DNA of 64,000 nucleotides, from contig JARHVA010004255.1 of NCBI GenBank assembly GCA_037957365.1, positions 248,001 through 312,000 of the forward strand. The letters are read 5' to 3'. The notes under the pieces are model-generated. The model saw only the letters and a list, made by a program, of their open reading frames with translations, made no database searches and was not told the DNA's origin. Position 1 is the first letter of the stretch. Each line of letters opens with the position of its first letter. Shown in pieces: positions 36,600 to 50,094 of this stretch. Origin of the DNA: Torreya grandis (taxonomy: Eukaryota > Streptophyta > Pinopsida > Cupressales > Taxaceae). The position numbers were made by a program, and so were the translations under genes.

Positions 36600-37030
36600 T
36601 CTTCTAAAATACTATAATTCACATTTGACATATTTGGCATATATGATTCAAGGTGAAATATGAAAATAAGCTCAGATATTATAGTTACTTTGGTTCCAAA
36701 CCTATTTCTAAAAACCATGTATGGCCAATCTAAGGAAATGTATCCTCCTATTTTGGTGTGAAATCTCTGGATAGGTATAGTGCAAAATATGGAGGTAGAT
36801 CAGCAACAACATCCTTTAAAATGGTGAAATTTGGCCAAGTAATAAGTATGCTTTTCAGATCTTTCAACACACCAAAAATCTTGGTAGGAGACCCAAATAA
36901 TTTTAAGAAACCTTTCTCATGGGGGTTCATACTACAATCCTAACTTATCAGCTCTTGATTTTGATATGACAGAGGTATTTGCCCCACTATTAATCATATA
37001 GTTATGAACAAAATAATCTCTAATGATAGA
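36600..37030 (-). pseudogene. Giant gypsy copy 1 protease (broken)
   Basis: YMINSGANTSVISK near 36990 matches the aspartic protease motif D-S-G-A, with Asp changed to Asn. After a stop, 36930-36748 continues with ERFLKLFGSPTKIFG-like and DLPPYFALYLSRDF segments, equivalent to the DLPPKFGMLLSRSW-like tail of Tat proteases. Inactive as read. Confidence 0.7.
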
Positions 37031-38094
37031 AAAAGGTAATGTGGAGGAGGCTTAGTCACCTTAAGAGGTTGAGACTCAATATCTATATTATAATTATTTA
37101 GGACAACACTTACTCTTTTAGGTGGTCTATCATAGATGTTGATCTCTGAAATATCCTCTTGCAAATACTTCTTTTATCCTAGGATTAGAAGTGTATCCCA
37201 CATTGAAATTGATACAAAATTATTAGTCATATGATCCACAATACTAAGTGGAGAAGTGGTTACCCTTGATTGTAATTTAGGAGTAGAAGGATCTCCCAAT
37301 TGTTGTGTTAACTAAGGAATGAAAGGCCCTTTCACATTCCTATCTTTTAGATCTTGATCTTACTGATTAGAACTTTTTTGAGGTAGCTCATGTGTAGTTG
37401 TTTTTTGTTATGGCTAAGAAGAAGAATGGGTTGCCATATTAAGACCTAAACCTTCACCAATTGATCTTTTATTAGATCTAGTATGAGTTCCAATTGAATT
37501 ATCAACATTAGGTAAATCTTGAATTTGATTTGCATCAAAGTGCTCAAGAGAATTCTCACCTTCTTGGAAGTTCACAAATGTAGTTTCATTAGGTGCCTTA
37601 TCAATACCTTCTCCTTGTTTATTTGTAATTTATACTTTAGTGAATAAAGGAATGTCTCCATGAGAAAGAGAAACTTCCTTATTCTGAGAAGGTTGTTGGT
37701 TTTCAAATGAAAGAATAATTAAAGTTTGTTACATTAAAGATTTATGAGGACTCTCACTAGTTAGAGCCATTTCCATGTTATTTTATGTATCCCATTGATT
37801 GTTCCATTATCATTATTGAGTATAAGAATTCTAAGTTGAAATAATATCTTTGGAATTTCTTGGAGCATTAGGATTATACTACCTTGATTAAGAAATATTC
37901 CCTTATCCTAGTTGATTGGATTGATAGGATGGCCTATTAGATTGATAATTCTGATTAGTATTTTGATATGGCCTATATGGTGGAGTTTGTTGCCTTTTTA
38001 TTGTAACCAAATTGTTAGTATGAGCCTTAATAAGGCTTTTTATATTCCCTAATCTATCAGTTTGATCACCTTCTATTAGATGAAATTTTGATTA

Positions 38095-38951
38095 CTATAG
38101 AATTGGATCAATAGTTGGAGTAGGAGGGTGGATCTCTATAAAAAGAGGCATTAGTGGCCTTGAAGATAACTTTTCTACTTGTATAAGATAATTTTTAGCC
38201 TTGATTTCTACTTCAAAATCTTCAAGTAAAGTGTTGCCTCTCATGGATTGAGTCATGATAGCCACATCTGAATTGAGAGCCTTTAGATAGTATAGAAAAT
38301 GATAGTTGGGTGTCATCTTGATCACTATATGAATTATGTCCAATGTCTTGTATAATATACAGTTAAAATTCACTATGAATTCATGATTGAATATCTTAAT
38401 TGTTGTACTTTTATCCACAAGTGAAAGATGATCACTTTTGTCTTCAAAATGTTTACAAAAAAGTTCTCAAAATTCATCCTAGTTGTTGATTGATGTAGGA
38501 GTTAAACCTCTATACCACTAAAGTGCCTTCCCTTTGAAAGAAGTTTCCAACAACCTCAATGATACATTTTCCTATGTCACATGATGCACTAAACAAAGAT
38601 TAGCAATATGTTCTATAGGAGTTGTATTTTTTCCATTAAAATAAGGAAGATCTTTTAGAGCAAAAACTATAATATCATCCCATTAATTGATATTTAGAGG
38701 ACTACCACCATTGAATGCAACAAAATCCTATCTTCTATGAACAACCATTTGAGGTATAAGATTTAAAATATATTTGGCTAAACAATATTATATTTTATCG
38801 GAGGATTTTATGCAATAGAAGGTGTAATAAAAGGTGTAAGATTTGGATTTGACTGAGAGGCTTTCTTCTTCTTTAATGATTAGAAAGATAGCTTAGAAAA
38901 ATCTATTTCTTTCCCTTTTGTAGAGGAAATTGTGATGAATCTTGGTGGCAT
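38095..38951 (-). pseudogene. Giant gypsy copy 1 gag (broken)
   Basis: The start ATG is at 38951 (MPPRFITISSTKGKEIDF). The gag domain reads DLPYFNGKNTTPIEHIANLC, ENVSLRLLETSFKGKAL, WYRGLTPTSI and KHFEDKSDHLSL. The open stretch 38418-38095 continues with YLKALNSDVAIMTQSM and EDFEVEIKAKNYLIQVEKL. It matches Tat Gag with PYFNGKN and WYR(G/S)L signatures. About six stops occur in the first half. 38094-37030 is Gln/Asn-rich linker with no clear domain. Confidence 0.78.
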
Positions 38952-39038
38952 GAAAAGTATATAAATATGAAAATGAAAATATGGAAATGAATAATATACT
39001 TAGATACATAGATAATAATTCAAAAGTGTGATTAAGTT

Positions 39039-39056
39039 GTCCCACCTTATGTGCCA
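39039..39056 (-). other. Giant gypsy primer-binding site (decayed)
   Basis: The minus strand reads TGGCACATAAGGTGGGAC next to the LTR end. It resembles the TGGCGCC...GTGGGGC type used by many Tat elements rather than the Met-tRNA type. Several differences remain, so the tRNA is uncertain. Confidence 0.45.
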
Positions 39057-40708
39057 GAAATTATTATCACTCTAGAGTGCATCCTACTTAAAGATGTGTA
39101 AAACACACCCTCACTCTAGATAATACAATTATAACTTCTAAGAGTTTGGGTGACTCTATACCAAGAAGAACCTCCAAAGAGGTATGGTTCCCTTAATATT
39201 TATCTATTAAAATTGATCATTGTCGCTTTCAAATGAAAAGGGGAAGGGGAAACTAAAGGGAAATCCTAATTAAAGGGATGATGAACCTTAATTATTTTTA
39301 TCTTATGTAAATTTTTGAAACTAATTCACACATATAAATTGATAAAAGTCTTATATTTCCCTTAATCACAAATATTTTAGATGAAGGATTGAAATAATTT
39401 TGGATTACAAGATACCTTTTACCTCTTCAAATGACCTACAAAAGGTGAGATAGAAAGCAATAGGTAAGGAAGGGACCTTCCAATAGGAGATATAATCTCA
39501 CTTATATGAAGATACATAATCAATTACACTCTATTATTTGTCAAAACTTGTTAAAAATAAAAATCTCCTTTATTGATGTATGGTCTAGATTACAATTTTT
39601 GCATCAGCTCCAAGAATAATGAAAAATGGCTTCAAAAAGCCAATATATATGTATAAAATATAACCTAAGACAATGTGACATTAAAAAATTGGGAAATATT
39701 AGTCTTGATTGACTAACTCAAGACTAACTCCTTTTACGATATTTAAAATAAATCTTTAATAATCTTCCAAGTTGGCATAGAATAGAGGTGGTGGGCCCAT
39801 GTTTGACAAGTCCAATATCATGCATGATGATACGCCAATCCTTAGATTATTTAACTCCATTTAAATATGAGTTGTAATTTTTTGAAAGGTCTAGATGACA
39901 AGTTAACCAAGAATAGATGCATGACTTATCAATTAGTCAACCAAAGTACAAGACTTGTCAACTCCAAATAGCCTTCACTTGCATGAAAATGGACCTTAAA
40001 GAATGAAATGTGAATGAATATTCATGAAAAAATAATAAATATGGTTTTAAACTCCTTTTATAATTCCTTGAACTATCATCCAACACCAAACTCAAACTTG
40101 ACAAGTTGAACAATCAAGCCATTTAGACCAAAAAGGCCTAAAGGCTAATTTGTGCTCTTGGTCACCATTAAACCTAAAATAAGAAGCTAAGAAACCTAAA
40201 AAAACCATGAATTATTCATATAGAAACTTTTTTCATCATCAAATAGGTAATTTTGATGAGAAAACCTTCACCATTCAGTTAATAGGGTTGATTAGGCTTA
40301 TTTTACTACATTTTCTAGCAGACTGGTCATTTTGATTGATCTAGTAGGGATTCTTATGGTATTATTTATAGAAAAATATTATTTTTAGGATGAATATAAA
40401 GTATTTTTATTTTATCTCAATTGATTATATTCCATTGAACTAACCTGTACTTCATTTTAGATTCTTTTTTCCATAAAAAACATGATTTATGCCCTCGTCT
40501 GTACATCTCCATACATAAAATTTAAATTTATATAATCCTCTCTAAGTGTACTTGAAGTTTTAAAATATTTTATGTTTCTTAATTATTATTTGATATCAAT
40601 AAAATTCAATTTTCTCAATACTAGTTTTTTAAGAGTTTAGGAGGATTTTAAAGTTGAATCTTCAAATTGATGATTCATGAAGTACAAACATACAAATCAT
40701 AAACCATT

Positions 40709-40712
<4 letters not shown>

Positions 40713-40757
<45 letters not shown>
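40713..40757. repeat. (TA)n microsatellite, 45 bp
   Basis: Pure TA repeat present only in the middle LTR copy. The left copy has TTTATATTTATATGTATC near 27557. Confidence 0.9.
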
Positions 40758-40763
<6 letters not shown>

Positions 40764-43700
40764 CCCCTTGACATCCCTAAAAATATTGGGTTCCCATGTA
40801 AAATATATGAAAATTTACCACGTAAATGAAATTTACTTGTGGGGAATTAACTATATTATGGGCTGCCTACGCTCTTAACAATTATTTATAAATCACACCC
40901 CCTAAACTAATAAAAATTATTAATGAATTATAATTAAATATTTTTCTTCAAAAGATACTAATATCATTCAAACAAAATCCACATGTGGTGAACAATATGA
41001 GCATCTGAATAAGTGGCTTGGAAGGGTGCCTAAAACTGTAAAAAGTGAAAAACTACACCAAAATTAAAATAATTAATTTATAGCTTCAAACATATACAAA
41101 AAATAATTATGGGACCTATACCATGCTATCAAAAAACTTTGAAAGTCTTTTTTTCTTGAAAAGTCAAAAAATGCTTTTTTGGCCTATGTGCCTATTTGCT
41201 TGGAAAAAAACCTATATGAGCATGGTTTGCATAAAATTTGGATTTTTAACACTCTTTACTGGTATTATTATGATGTAATACCATCATCCCATGCTTTTAA
41301 ATCTGTAACTTGGGCGTAAAAGACTCTGTAGGATACCATAATGAAGCATGCTCCAATGGTGACCTCAAATGAATAGGTTGGGGTCTGAGACAAAATAGTG
41401 AATATAAACACTCATAAAATGTCCATTAAATTTTTTCATAAGTTTATTCAACTCATGATGACCATATGCAAAAAATTTTAGGTCACGATTCCACTTGTAG
41501 CTCCTAGAATCCTCAAATTTCCCTCGATTTTGACCTCTGTGCATAGACTGTCTACATTTTTGACTGAGTTTTGGAGTTTTTGAGGTTATTTCATGATATT
41601 ATATGTTTTAAAAGTTAAAAATCATATTTATATGGATTAATAGTCCTTTAAAAAAAAATTAAAAGTCCTCTACCCCTATTTCAAACATGTCAAGACCCTT
41701 CTACAAGGCATTTAGGCTTCAAAATGACGATGTCTTATTGTTATAAGTGGGAATTAGCTAGGTATGAAAAATATTTAGATTTGATTACATATTAAATATG
41801 TGTTTTAATACTATTTATAAAAAATTAGTTCCCTTCATATGTCTCAATTATGGTAATTTGATTAATTTCAAGCTTTTTAGGCTTTCAAATTAGGTATATT
41901 CCATACAATGGCCTGTAATTTCACTACCTTGAGTTGTAATTTGCCTTATATATTTACCAATGTATTATATATTAAAAAATGTTATTTAAACTACCCTATA
42001 AATCCCATAAGCCACCTAGACTTAAATGAATTTTAATGGCACTTTCAAAGATCTTGAAAGGTACTTGACTATTAGCCTGTGTCATCAGGGTTGTAGGCAA
42101 TGTTCAAGGGTTGAAGTGACTATATATTGTTTGTTTTTAGTGTCATAATATACTTTAAATTTCAACTTCATCATTTTAGTATCATTACTTAGTCTCTCAT
42201 GTCTCTCAAAAGGGAAGAGATATGACTCTGTGTAACACTATCCTTCTTAGCTCATATATGTTTGTACCCTACTATTTTGCACTATTTGACCTTATTTTTC
42301 CCATGATTAAGGAAATTTTCCTTATCTCCATGTCCATTTCATTTTAAATTCTTCTTATTAACCTTTAATTATTTCATACAAACTATCACAACTCAATGCT
42401 TGCCTTCAAACCTCCACACTATCTTGGAAAAGAACCTATTTAGAAGGCTGTAGGTATGTGTTGAGGTGGATGTATTTAAGTAAAGGAATTGAATAAACCT
42501 TATAAATAATAAATTTATTCATAAAATATATAATGCTCATGAAAACATTAATTAATCCCATTCACAAGAAAAACTCATAAGTATTGTTCTTGGAGAGACC
42601 CTTGGTTTGACTGCAAGCCTTTCATAAAACATGACTATAGGTTAATGTCTGATGTAACCCTTGACTAAGAATTGATTATATTTATGAGATTTATACGAAT
42701 AGGATATATATTTCATTTACTCATCTTTTTGATAAGAAACCTCACACTAGGCCATACCTCCTTAAAACTCTAGAAACTTGAAAATAGGCCTCTTGCTTGT
42801 GACTGTTGATATATATGCAGGGTATAGCATGATCAATGTCATGACTGAGATATTAAGTTTTTTAAGGTTGATCATATTTTCAACCAACCTATTCATCATG
42901 CCCTAAATTTTTAACCTTCATCACTTACAAGAGATCCACCTTCACTTGCTTGGAAACCTTGATTGTTGATGACAAATTGCATTAAAGAAAACTTGTTTGA
43001 AAACCCTTGCTTTAAAAAGGCATGGTTGTAGGTATGAATTCCAAGGGATAAACCTAATTCCTTATCAATTCAAATCTTAATTCCTACCAATATTCTTACA
43101 AGATTTATGGATACCTTCAACATGCTAGAAAACCTATAAAAATAGTCTCCTCCTTTCTCATGCCTTGACTGTGATATGACCCTAGATTAAGCCATGTAGG
43201 AAAAAAGAGTGCATGGAGATTTTAATATGTGTAATAAGAGGTATAAACCCTATTTCCATTTCAAAATATTCAAAATGACTTATAAACATCCCATGTAATA
43301 TTTTAAACCCTTTATGCCTTCACAAAAATTAGCCTTCAGTACTAACTATACCTTAGCCCCTAAGGTTAGTTGTAGGTGCTTTAAGTGTCACTAGGACAAT
43401 TAAAGACCTCATTTATTTTATATGGTTTTACTTCATTTAATGATATTAATCCTCAATTCAGAACCCCCTTAATATCATTTACATTCAAGATATCTCCTCA
43501 AACCTGGCTAACCCCTTGACTATCATTTATTGTAACCTATATTATGACTGTTGGTCTTATCCATATAGTCCCATTGGTTACATTTAGGTAGGTATATTTT
43601 GATATTTATCTTTTAAAATTTCACTAGACCCAAATTCATTTCAAACTAGTTACTAAAGTAACTTGGTAGTGTTTCATGTTCTTTTAGCATACCACCTAGA

Positions 43701-44579
43701 TAAGATTCTCTTTTCCTTAAATAACCATCTTCCCTTAGATCATACAGGCCTATAAGATGATTTTAGAATGGTATAGGTGTTTATATCTTTGTTCTTAGAT
43801 TTATAACTCAAATATTGCCTCATCTTTATTTCAATCCTTATGAAATTAGTAATCTCAATGCTCATGTCTCTTGGTGGACAAAACTAGCCTTTTGTGCTTT
43901 GAATAGTCCATCTTACTTAGCAAGTAGGCCTTCCTTGTCAAGTCACATGATTTTAGGGAATTGTGATAGTGGTAGTAGGTATATTTATCTTACTAGACTA
44001 TCCCAAAGGTTTTTATCACTATATTATCTATTCATGTACTTAGTTAAATGTAAGCATCTTCAAGATAGATGACTTATCCTTTGCTCAGTTGTATGTTACC
44101 CTTCATGATGTTACCTTGTATGGACAAAAACATGAAGGTGGCCTTAAAGAAGGACCAAAAGTAAATTTTCTCCTTCTCTTCCTTTTTTTATTGTCATGAA
44201 AATGTGCCTTCCCAGATTATAATGAAGGCCTTCTTTATTTAACTAATCATAGTACCTTCATGATCACACTTGGACTATGACATCATCTACTATAGGTGCC
44301 TCTTTTGTGATTGTACGTGTGCTATCAAGAGGCCTGTATATCCCCATTTTCATGATTTGTGTTGGTCTAGGTCAACCATTAGATATTTGATATGAAACAA
44401 GGTGATAGAGATGAGTTGGAGGGACATATGACATGAATGTAGAATAGGAACATGATGAAGGGTTAACAAAAAAGCTTGAAGACAATGGGAATTCATTGTA
44501 TATGGAAGTGAGATGAGGTGGATGAGATGGAGGTGGGAAATGATGATGAAGAAGCATGACAAAGGTTTCATGGAGGGTG

Positions 44580-44584
44580 ATATG
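44580..44584. repeat. gypsy-2 target-site duplication, left
   Basis: ATATG, repeated at 54411-54415. The empty site in the left giant LTR (GGTGATATG at 31402-31410) has a single copy. Confidence 0.9.
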
Positions 44585-47288
44585 TGTTGGGTGAATATTT
44601 TGTCACCAGCATACTGATGAGAAAAATAGGTCTGATCATCCATAGCAAGGGAGATTGGTCATCCAAAGTTGCAGGTTTACAACATCCAAAGGGGACAAAT
44701 CTATCCTCTCATCAAGGGGAGGTTCCCTATAGGGATAAAAGGGGGCTACATATTATATATATGCATAAAATAACACTTAGGGGTAGGATAAGCCATCCAT
44801 CTCTCTTTTTTTAGAGATGATGTTAACAAACAGAGGATAAAATTTTGGTGAAAACACTGAAGGCACTTCTCTTCTTTCAGAAGTGTTATTGCAAGAAACA
44901 GTAGTTCTTTTAGGTAACAAGTGACTCATAATAGAGTACAGAGTGACCAAAAATCTAAGATATAGCACAAATTCTCCACCTTGACTATCCAAGAGTGAGG
45001 TACAAAGAACAATGGGGGCACAAAGTCATCCCAAGGTCCTTTACACAAAAATAGAAAGTAAACACACACTAAAGTCAACTATGACAACACAAAGTCTGAA
45101 AGTAGTTGGCTTCAGGACACCTTCCTTATCACTTCCACTAGCTATGCTTATTAAATTTCATAAACAAGAATACATTCAGGAAATAGACATAAGAACAACC
45201 TCCTAAAATGATACAAGCTATAACAACACAAAGTTTGAAAGTAACTTGCTTTCTGATTCAAACAAAGAAATATGATAAACAATCTGAGCTCAAAGTCTCA
45301 GTGATGCCTTTCAATTTAGGTAGAGTTTTGCTTATGGTAAAGAGAATATCCCTTTTAATGATACAAGAGATTACATTATATAGATGCCAAGAGAGGCTTG
45401 GCACTTTATCCCATGGAGTGACCCATGCTATGCATTAATGCCTTAGATGCATTTTTGGTTCTATCAGGGAGGGCCATGCTAGAGTAGGGTAGCTACCTTA
45501 ACTGTGGCATGTTGATTCATCTTCTATGTCTTCTCCTAAGCCTGAGTCATTCATTCCATCACATGTTATCTATGCAACTGTCCACTCCACCTTTACTCTA
45601 AAGGGGACAAATAGGTTGCACTTTTAATGTTTGCAGGCCCCATATACCTACCTAGTGGATTGTTCTACCTACTAAAAATAAATCCTATTGAGTTTCCTTC
45701 TTTGTCTCTTTTTCCATTTGGCCCTAGCCTTAGGGTCTTTAAATGTATCAGGTCTGTGTTTTAAGACTGCAAAGATTAATAGACACTTCATTATATCAAA
45801 TTTGACATCCATGGGTCTTTCATCTATTGAAGGTTAGCAGCTGGTCAGTTATCCTAAATTTGACATTTTCAAGCCTACCATTCTTCTTAACAACTACCAT
45901 GTGTCTTTATCACTTGCTATGGCTGCTTTCCACTATGACATAGGTGAGGACATGTGGTGACATCCGTAGCTTTGGAATAAGGTTATTAGGATAAGCTTTC
46001 AAACTTGTTAGAGAGTGGAAGCATGGATGCAGACACTTGTCATGTTCCACTGAGTTGGGATGGGACACATGGTGAGTTCCACTACTTTGAAACTTGTTAG
46101 AGACTGTTGTCTCAGCATGCAACACCTAGCAGCTTCTACTGCACTTTGAGGCTTGACCCTTCCCAAAGGGAACTTGCCCTTCAGGGTCTTAAAATAAGTC
46201 CATTTCTGAGTGTCGAGTGTCCCCCTGCAAGAGTACCTACCCTTCGAGATCATCTAGGTGGCCTTCGAGATTTAATTATTTTAGAGGACTATTGTCTCTT
46301 TATTTCCTTTAGATAAAATTTCTAAAGGATTTCCTTCAGACAATTTGTCTGAAAGAAATCTCCCCTTGGCTCTGTGTCTCTGTATCGAGAGTTCCCCATC
46401 TTTAACATGTGGTTCCTTCCACTACATTTAACAAGAGAAACATGGCATCTACCACTAGAATAGGTGAGGACATGTGGAATCATCCACCTAATTTATAGGA
46501 ACTCTTAGATACCTTTGAGAGTCTCATGGGAGATGACATTTGGTAGCTTCTATTGAACTCTAGAAACACTTATAGAAACATTTGAGACTCATTTTAGTAA
46601 TCACACAGATGATGACACTTGTCACACTCTGCTAAACCTTTGTAACTCCCCTAGGGTTTGCCGCAACCCTTATGAAACAAAAGAATAAATTGTGGATGAT
46701 GACACTTGTCAGCCTCTGTCGATCTCTACAGATGACACATGGGCCATTCTACTATTCCAAGAAGAAGACATTGAAACCTTTCTCAGCTACCACCTATCAC
46801 TTTCTGTGAAACTCTGAGAGAAGCTTAGGAGAAACTTGAAGGTTTGAAACTCATGAGAAGCCTAATATGTAGACACTAACACTTGTCATGCTCTACTGAG
46901 TTATAATGGGGTGCATGGCTAGTTTCACTACTTTGAAACCTTTATTTGAAATTGTGTCTTAGAGGATGACACTTGGTAACATCCGCTAGATCTTGAGAGA
47001 AGCTTAGGAGAAACTTTAATTTGACATATATGGGGATGTCATTGGTTCCTTAGTGCTTCTTTCATGTAGAGTCCGTATTTTTATGCACGTAAAGTCTGTA
47101 GAAATGAACTTACCTGTAGAGTCCATAGAAACCTACAGAGTCTGTAGATTCTCTGAAAAGCTTGAAGAATGGAGAATTTGAAGACTCGTATCAATTTTTT
47201 GAGAAGGAAAAAGATAATTTTAGCCCTGCAAGACCAAAATATCTCATAGGTTGTCCCAAAAATGAGAATTCATTTTTCAAGGACAATA
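44585..47288 (-). repeat. gypsy-2 3' LTR (left copy)
   Basis: About 2.7 kb, from TGTTGGGTGAA to GGACAATA (the other copy ends GGACAACA). It aligns with 51885-54410. The part 44585-44766 has no partner in the right copy. The half 45950-47030 carries many spaced GACAC(T/A)TG motifs. Confidence 0.85.
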
Positions 47289-47779
47289 GCTGGCTCCAGT
47301 TGGGGAACTACCTTCAGTTGGAAACTTAAAACACAGTTGAGGGGAGTAGAAGCTAGAATCTCTATCACCTTGAAGTATGTCATTGGGCTATGGAGCCATG
47401 CTACCCAAAAAGAAAGGCTCCAAAAAATGCAAATGAAAATAATAAAACAAAAATAGAAGACTATACAAATATACATATGTACAGGAGAACTCAGCTGATA
47501 CTTTAAGAGTTAAAGTGCTTTAGATGCTACCCATTATGAGGCAGAGAAAAGAGAGTACCATCTTGATACTTCAACAAGAAACTATTTTCACCATTGAGCT
47601 GATGAATAGTAAAAGGGCCTCTCCATAGGGAATCAAACTTTCCATGCATCCCCTTTGGTTCTCTTCTCTCACAGTAGGACTTGATCTCCAATCTAGAAAT
47701 CATAGTTCTTTACTTTCTTGTTGAAGAGCTTCTTCACCAGACCTTAATGGGCAGTAATTCGGTCCACCACTATAGTTCT

Positions 47780-48571
47780 CTACTCATCTAGCTTAGTAAG
47801 GCACATGATCCTCTTATCAAGGGAGCCTTCATACATTTGGCCTTTAATTGCCTTAGCTAATTTCAATATTGGCAATTCCAAGGTGATTGGTATCTCAACA
47901 TTGACACCATAAAGAAGTTGGAAAGGAGACATACTAGTTGCTCTCTTTGGTGTAATTCTATTTGCCCATAGGGCATCAACCAATGCTTTATGCCATGTTC
48001 TTTGGTTTTCATCCACCAGATTCTTGATGATAGTCACCAGGTTCTTATTACTTGATTTAGCCTATCCATTTCCTTGTGGAAAGTAATCAGAAGAGTGGGA
48101 TAGTGTAATCCCATAGTAGAAACAAGATTGAGTAATCTCTTGGGAAGTGAAACTAGCTTCATTGTTAGTGATAATCTTGGTTGGGAACCTAAACATGGAA
48201 ATAATGTTCTCTTTGAGGAAATTGCATACTACCTCTGAAGTAACATGTTTGGTTAGAACAACTTCTACCCATTTGGTGAAGTAATCTATTATTGTGAGTA
48301 CATAATCATGTCCATCACTTGAAGATGGGTTTACAACTCCAATAAAATCAATTCCCCATTGCTAGAATGGCTCCTCTATGACCACTGGCTTGAGAGGTAG
48401 GGTAGCCAACTTGGGTTTTCCAATAAACTGTTGGCATAGTTCACATTTCCTTACCCACTTATATGCATCTTGAAAGAGAGTTGGCCAATAACACCTAGCA
48501 TGCATAATTTTATGGGTAGTTACAAGAGTGGAGAAATGTCCTCCATAGAACAAATTGTTGAAGGACTTCAA
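47780..48571 (-). pseudogene. gypsy-2 integrase (broken)
   Basis: The zinc-binding head is intact at 48571-48362: GGHFSTLVTTHKIMHARCYW and CELCQQFIGK (HHCC). The core follows with WGIDFIGVVNP and VLTIIDYFTKWVEVV (first Asp kept), TKIITNNEASF (second Asp to Asn) and FPQGNG, a stop, then KSSNKN (Glu to Lys). 48037-47780 gives the C-terminal part: TWHKALVDALWANRIT and MSPFQLLYGVNVEIP. Two catalytic residues are gone. The open frames are longer than in gypsy-1. Confidence 0.85.
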
Positions 48572-48904
48572 AAGCTAGCTTTGTTGCTCCTTGTCCACAC
48601 AGTGAAGGAACATTCCATCAAGGCTCCTCTTGTATAGGCCATTGTCCCATAGGACAAAAATAGTATCTTTCAGCGTGATGTTTCTCCTTTCTTTATAAGA
48701 TAGGTGAGTAAGAAACTCACCATAAGTAAGGAAATGAGAAATATCTTAATACCACTTTTTCATGGTGGATACAAAGAGGATTGTTGGTGTGTCTTCCACC
48801 TCTACATCTTCATGCCTTGTTCCTCCCGACATGTTATCAACAATTAGTTGGCATAGCCCCTTTCCATGCACCAACTTTGTTGGCTTGATGACCAAATCAA
48901 ACTC

Positions 48905-50094
48905 CTAGATATTAGCAACCCAATTGCCTCTTTTCATCCCAAACTCTTGTTGAGTTAGTATGGATTTGACTATGGTGTCAAGAACCAAGGTAGCAGTGTG
49001 TGAATTTAAGATGTAGAAGCGGAAATGCTTTACTACCTTCACTAGTGCATAAGCATGCTTATCCATGTTTGAGTACTTTAGCTCATGAGATTTGAGAGGA
49101 TAGCTCATGAAGGAAATGGGGGATTCCACACTTTTTTATTTTTTTGAACCAAAATTGTTGAAAGCATATGTTCTGAACCATAACTATATATGGTGAACTC
49201 TTTGTTATAGTTTGGACAAACCAGAATTGGGGTGTGGGCAATGGCAGTCTTGATATCCTCAAATGTTGACTTGCCTTCTTCAGTATAGCTAAAGGTGGCC
49301 TCTCCCTTCATCATGTTTACAATGTGCTTAATCTTCTCAACAAAATTGAGGATGAACCTCTATAAGAAATTCACCTTTCCAAAGAAAGAGTGAACAACAG
49401 TCTTACTTATGGGCAAGGTAAGCTCTTAGATAGACTTGACTCTGTTCGAGTCAATCTTTATTCCTCCTTTGGACACAATGTGTCCAAGAATTTTCTCCTC
49501 TGTTACTCTAAAAACTAACTTCTTGGGGTTTAAGGAAATGCCATTTTGGTGGTAGCGTTCCAACACTTGTTGTAAATGGCACACATGATCTAGGTGATGC
49601 TTAGAAAAGATGGTCAAGTCATCAAGATAAACTATGATGAACTTACCCATCTCATCCTTAAAAGCAAGGTCCATTTCCCTTTGGAAGGTGGTGCCAGCAT
49701 TTATCAAGCCAAAAGTCATCCTTCTATATGCAAACATGCCCTAGGGTATGGTGAAAGTAGTCTTATGCTAATCTACCTTACCAACTTCAACCTAATTATA
49801 TCTTGAGAAGCCATCTAGCATTGATAACATCTCTAAACCTATCACTGTCTAAAGCACTTGATCCATAATTGGCAAAGGATAGTTATCTTTCAAGGATGAT
49901 TGATTCAAATTTTTAAAATCCACATAGAGGCAAATTGCACCATTCTTCTTCCTTACAAGAACTATATTGGCAATCCATGTGGAATGATGGATTGGAAAGA
50001 TTATTGTGGCATTTAGCATCTTTTGTATCTCAAATAAAATAATGCCTGATATTTTTAGATTATACTGCCTAGACTTTTGCCTGTAAGGTGTCAA
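48905..50094 (-). pseudogene. gypsy-2 reverse transcriptase and RNase H (broken)
   Basis: 50094-49849 opens with MTPYRQKSRQYN and IHHSTWIANIVLVRKKNG, then CLYVDFKNLNQSSLKDNYPL. 49737-49426 gives MTFGLINAGTTFQREMDLAF and the intact catalytic box FIIVYLDDLTIFSK. RNase H begins at 49314 (GKSTFEDIKTAIAHTPILVC) and shifts frame in T-runs near 49130. It then continues at 49129-48905 with MESPISFMSYPL and NMDKHAYALVKVVKHFRFYI. Only a few lesions separate the pieces. The RT active site looks complete. Confidence 0.87.

Larger units (their letters stand above)
32900..39056 (-). mobile_element. Giant gypsy internal domain, copy 1 (Tat-like)
   Basis: The minus strand reads PBS, gag, protease, RNase H, RT, Ty3 RNase H and integrase from 39056 down to about 33290. 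Many stops and shifts are present. The same family continues in the second internal copy at 62.2-64 kb in the same orientation. The interval near 32900-33290 has no clear coding sequence. Confidence 0.8.
39057..44584 (-). repeat. Giant gypsy middle LTR, part 1
   Basis: Colinear with 25562-31410 of the left copy. It ends at the gypsy-2 insertion. The (TA)n tract at 40713-40757 is absent at the matching place in the left copy. No genes are seen. Confidence 0.75.

Noticed and set aside
44350..46316. Several 60-97-codon frames in LTR sequence
   Set aside because: They lie inside the giant gypsy or gypsy-2 LTR; the equivalent LTR copies carry stops or shifts at the same places.
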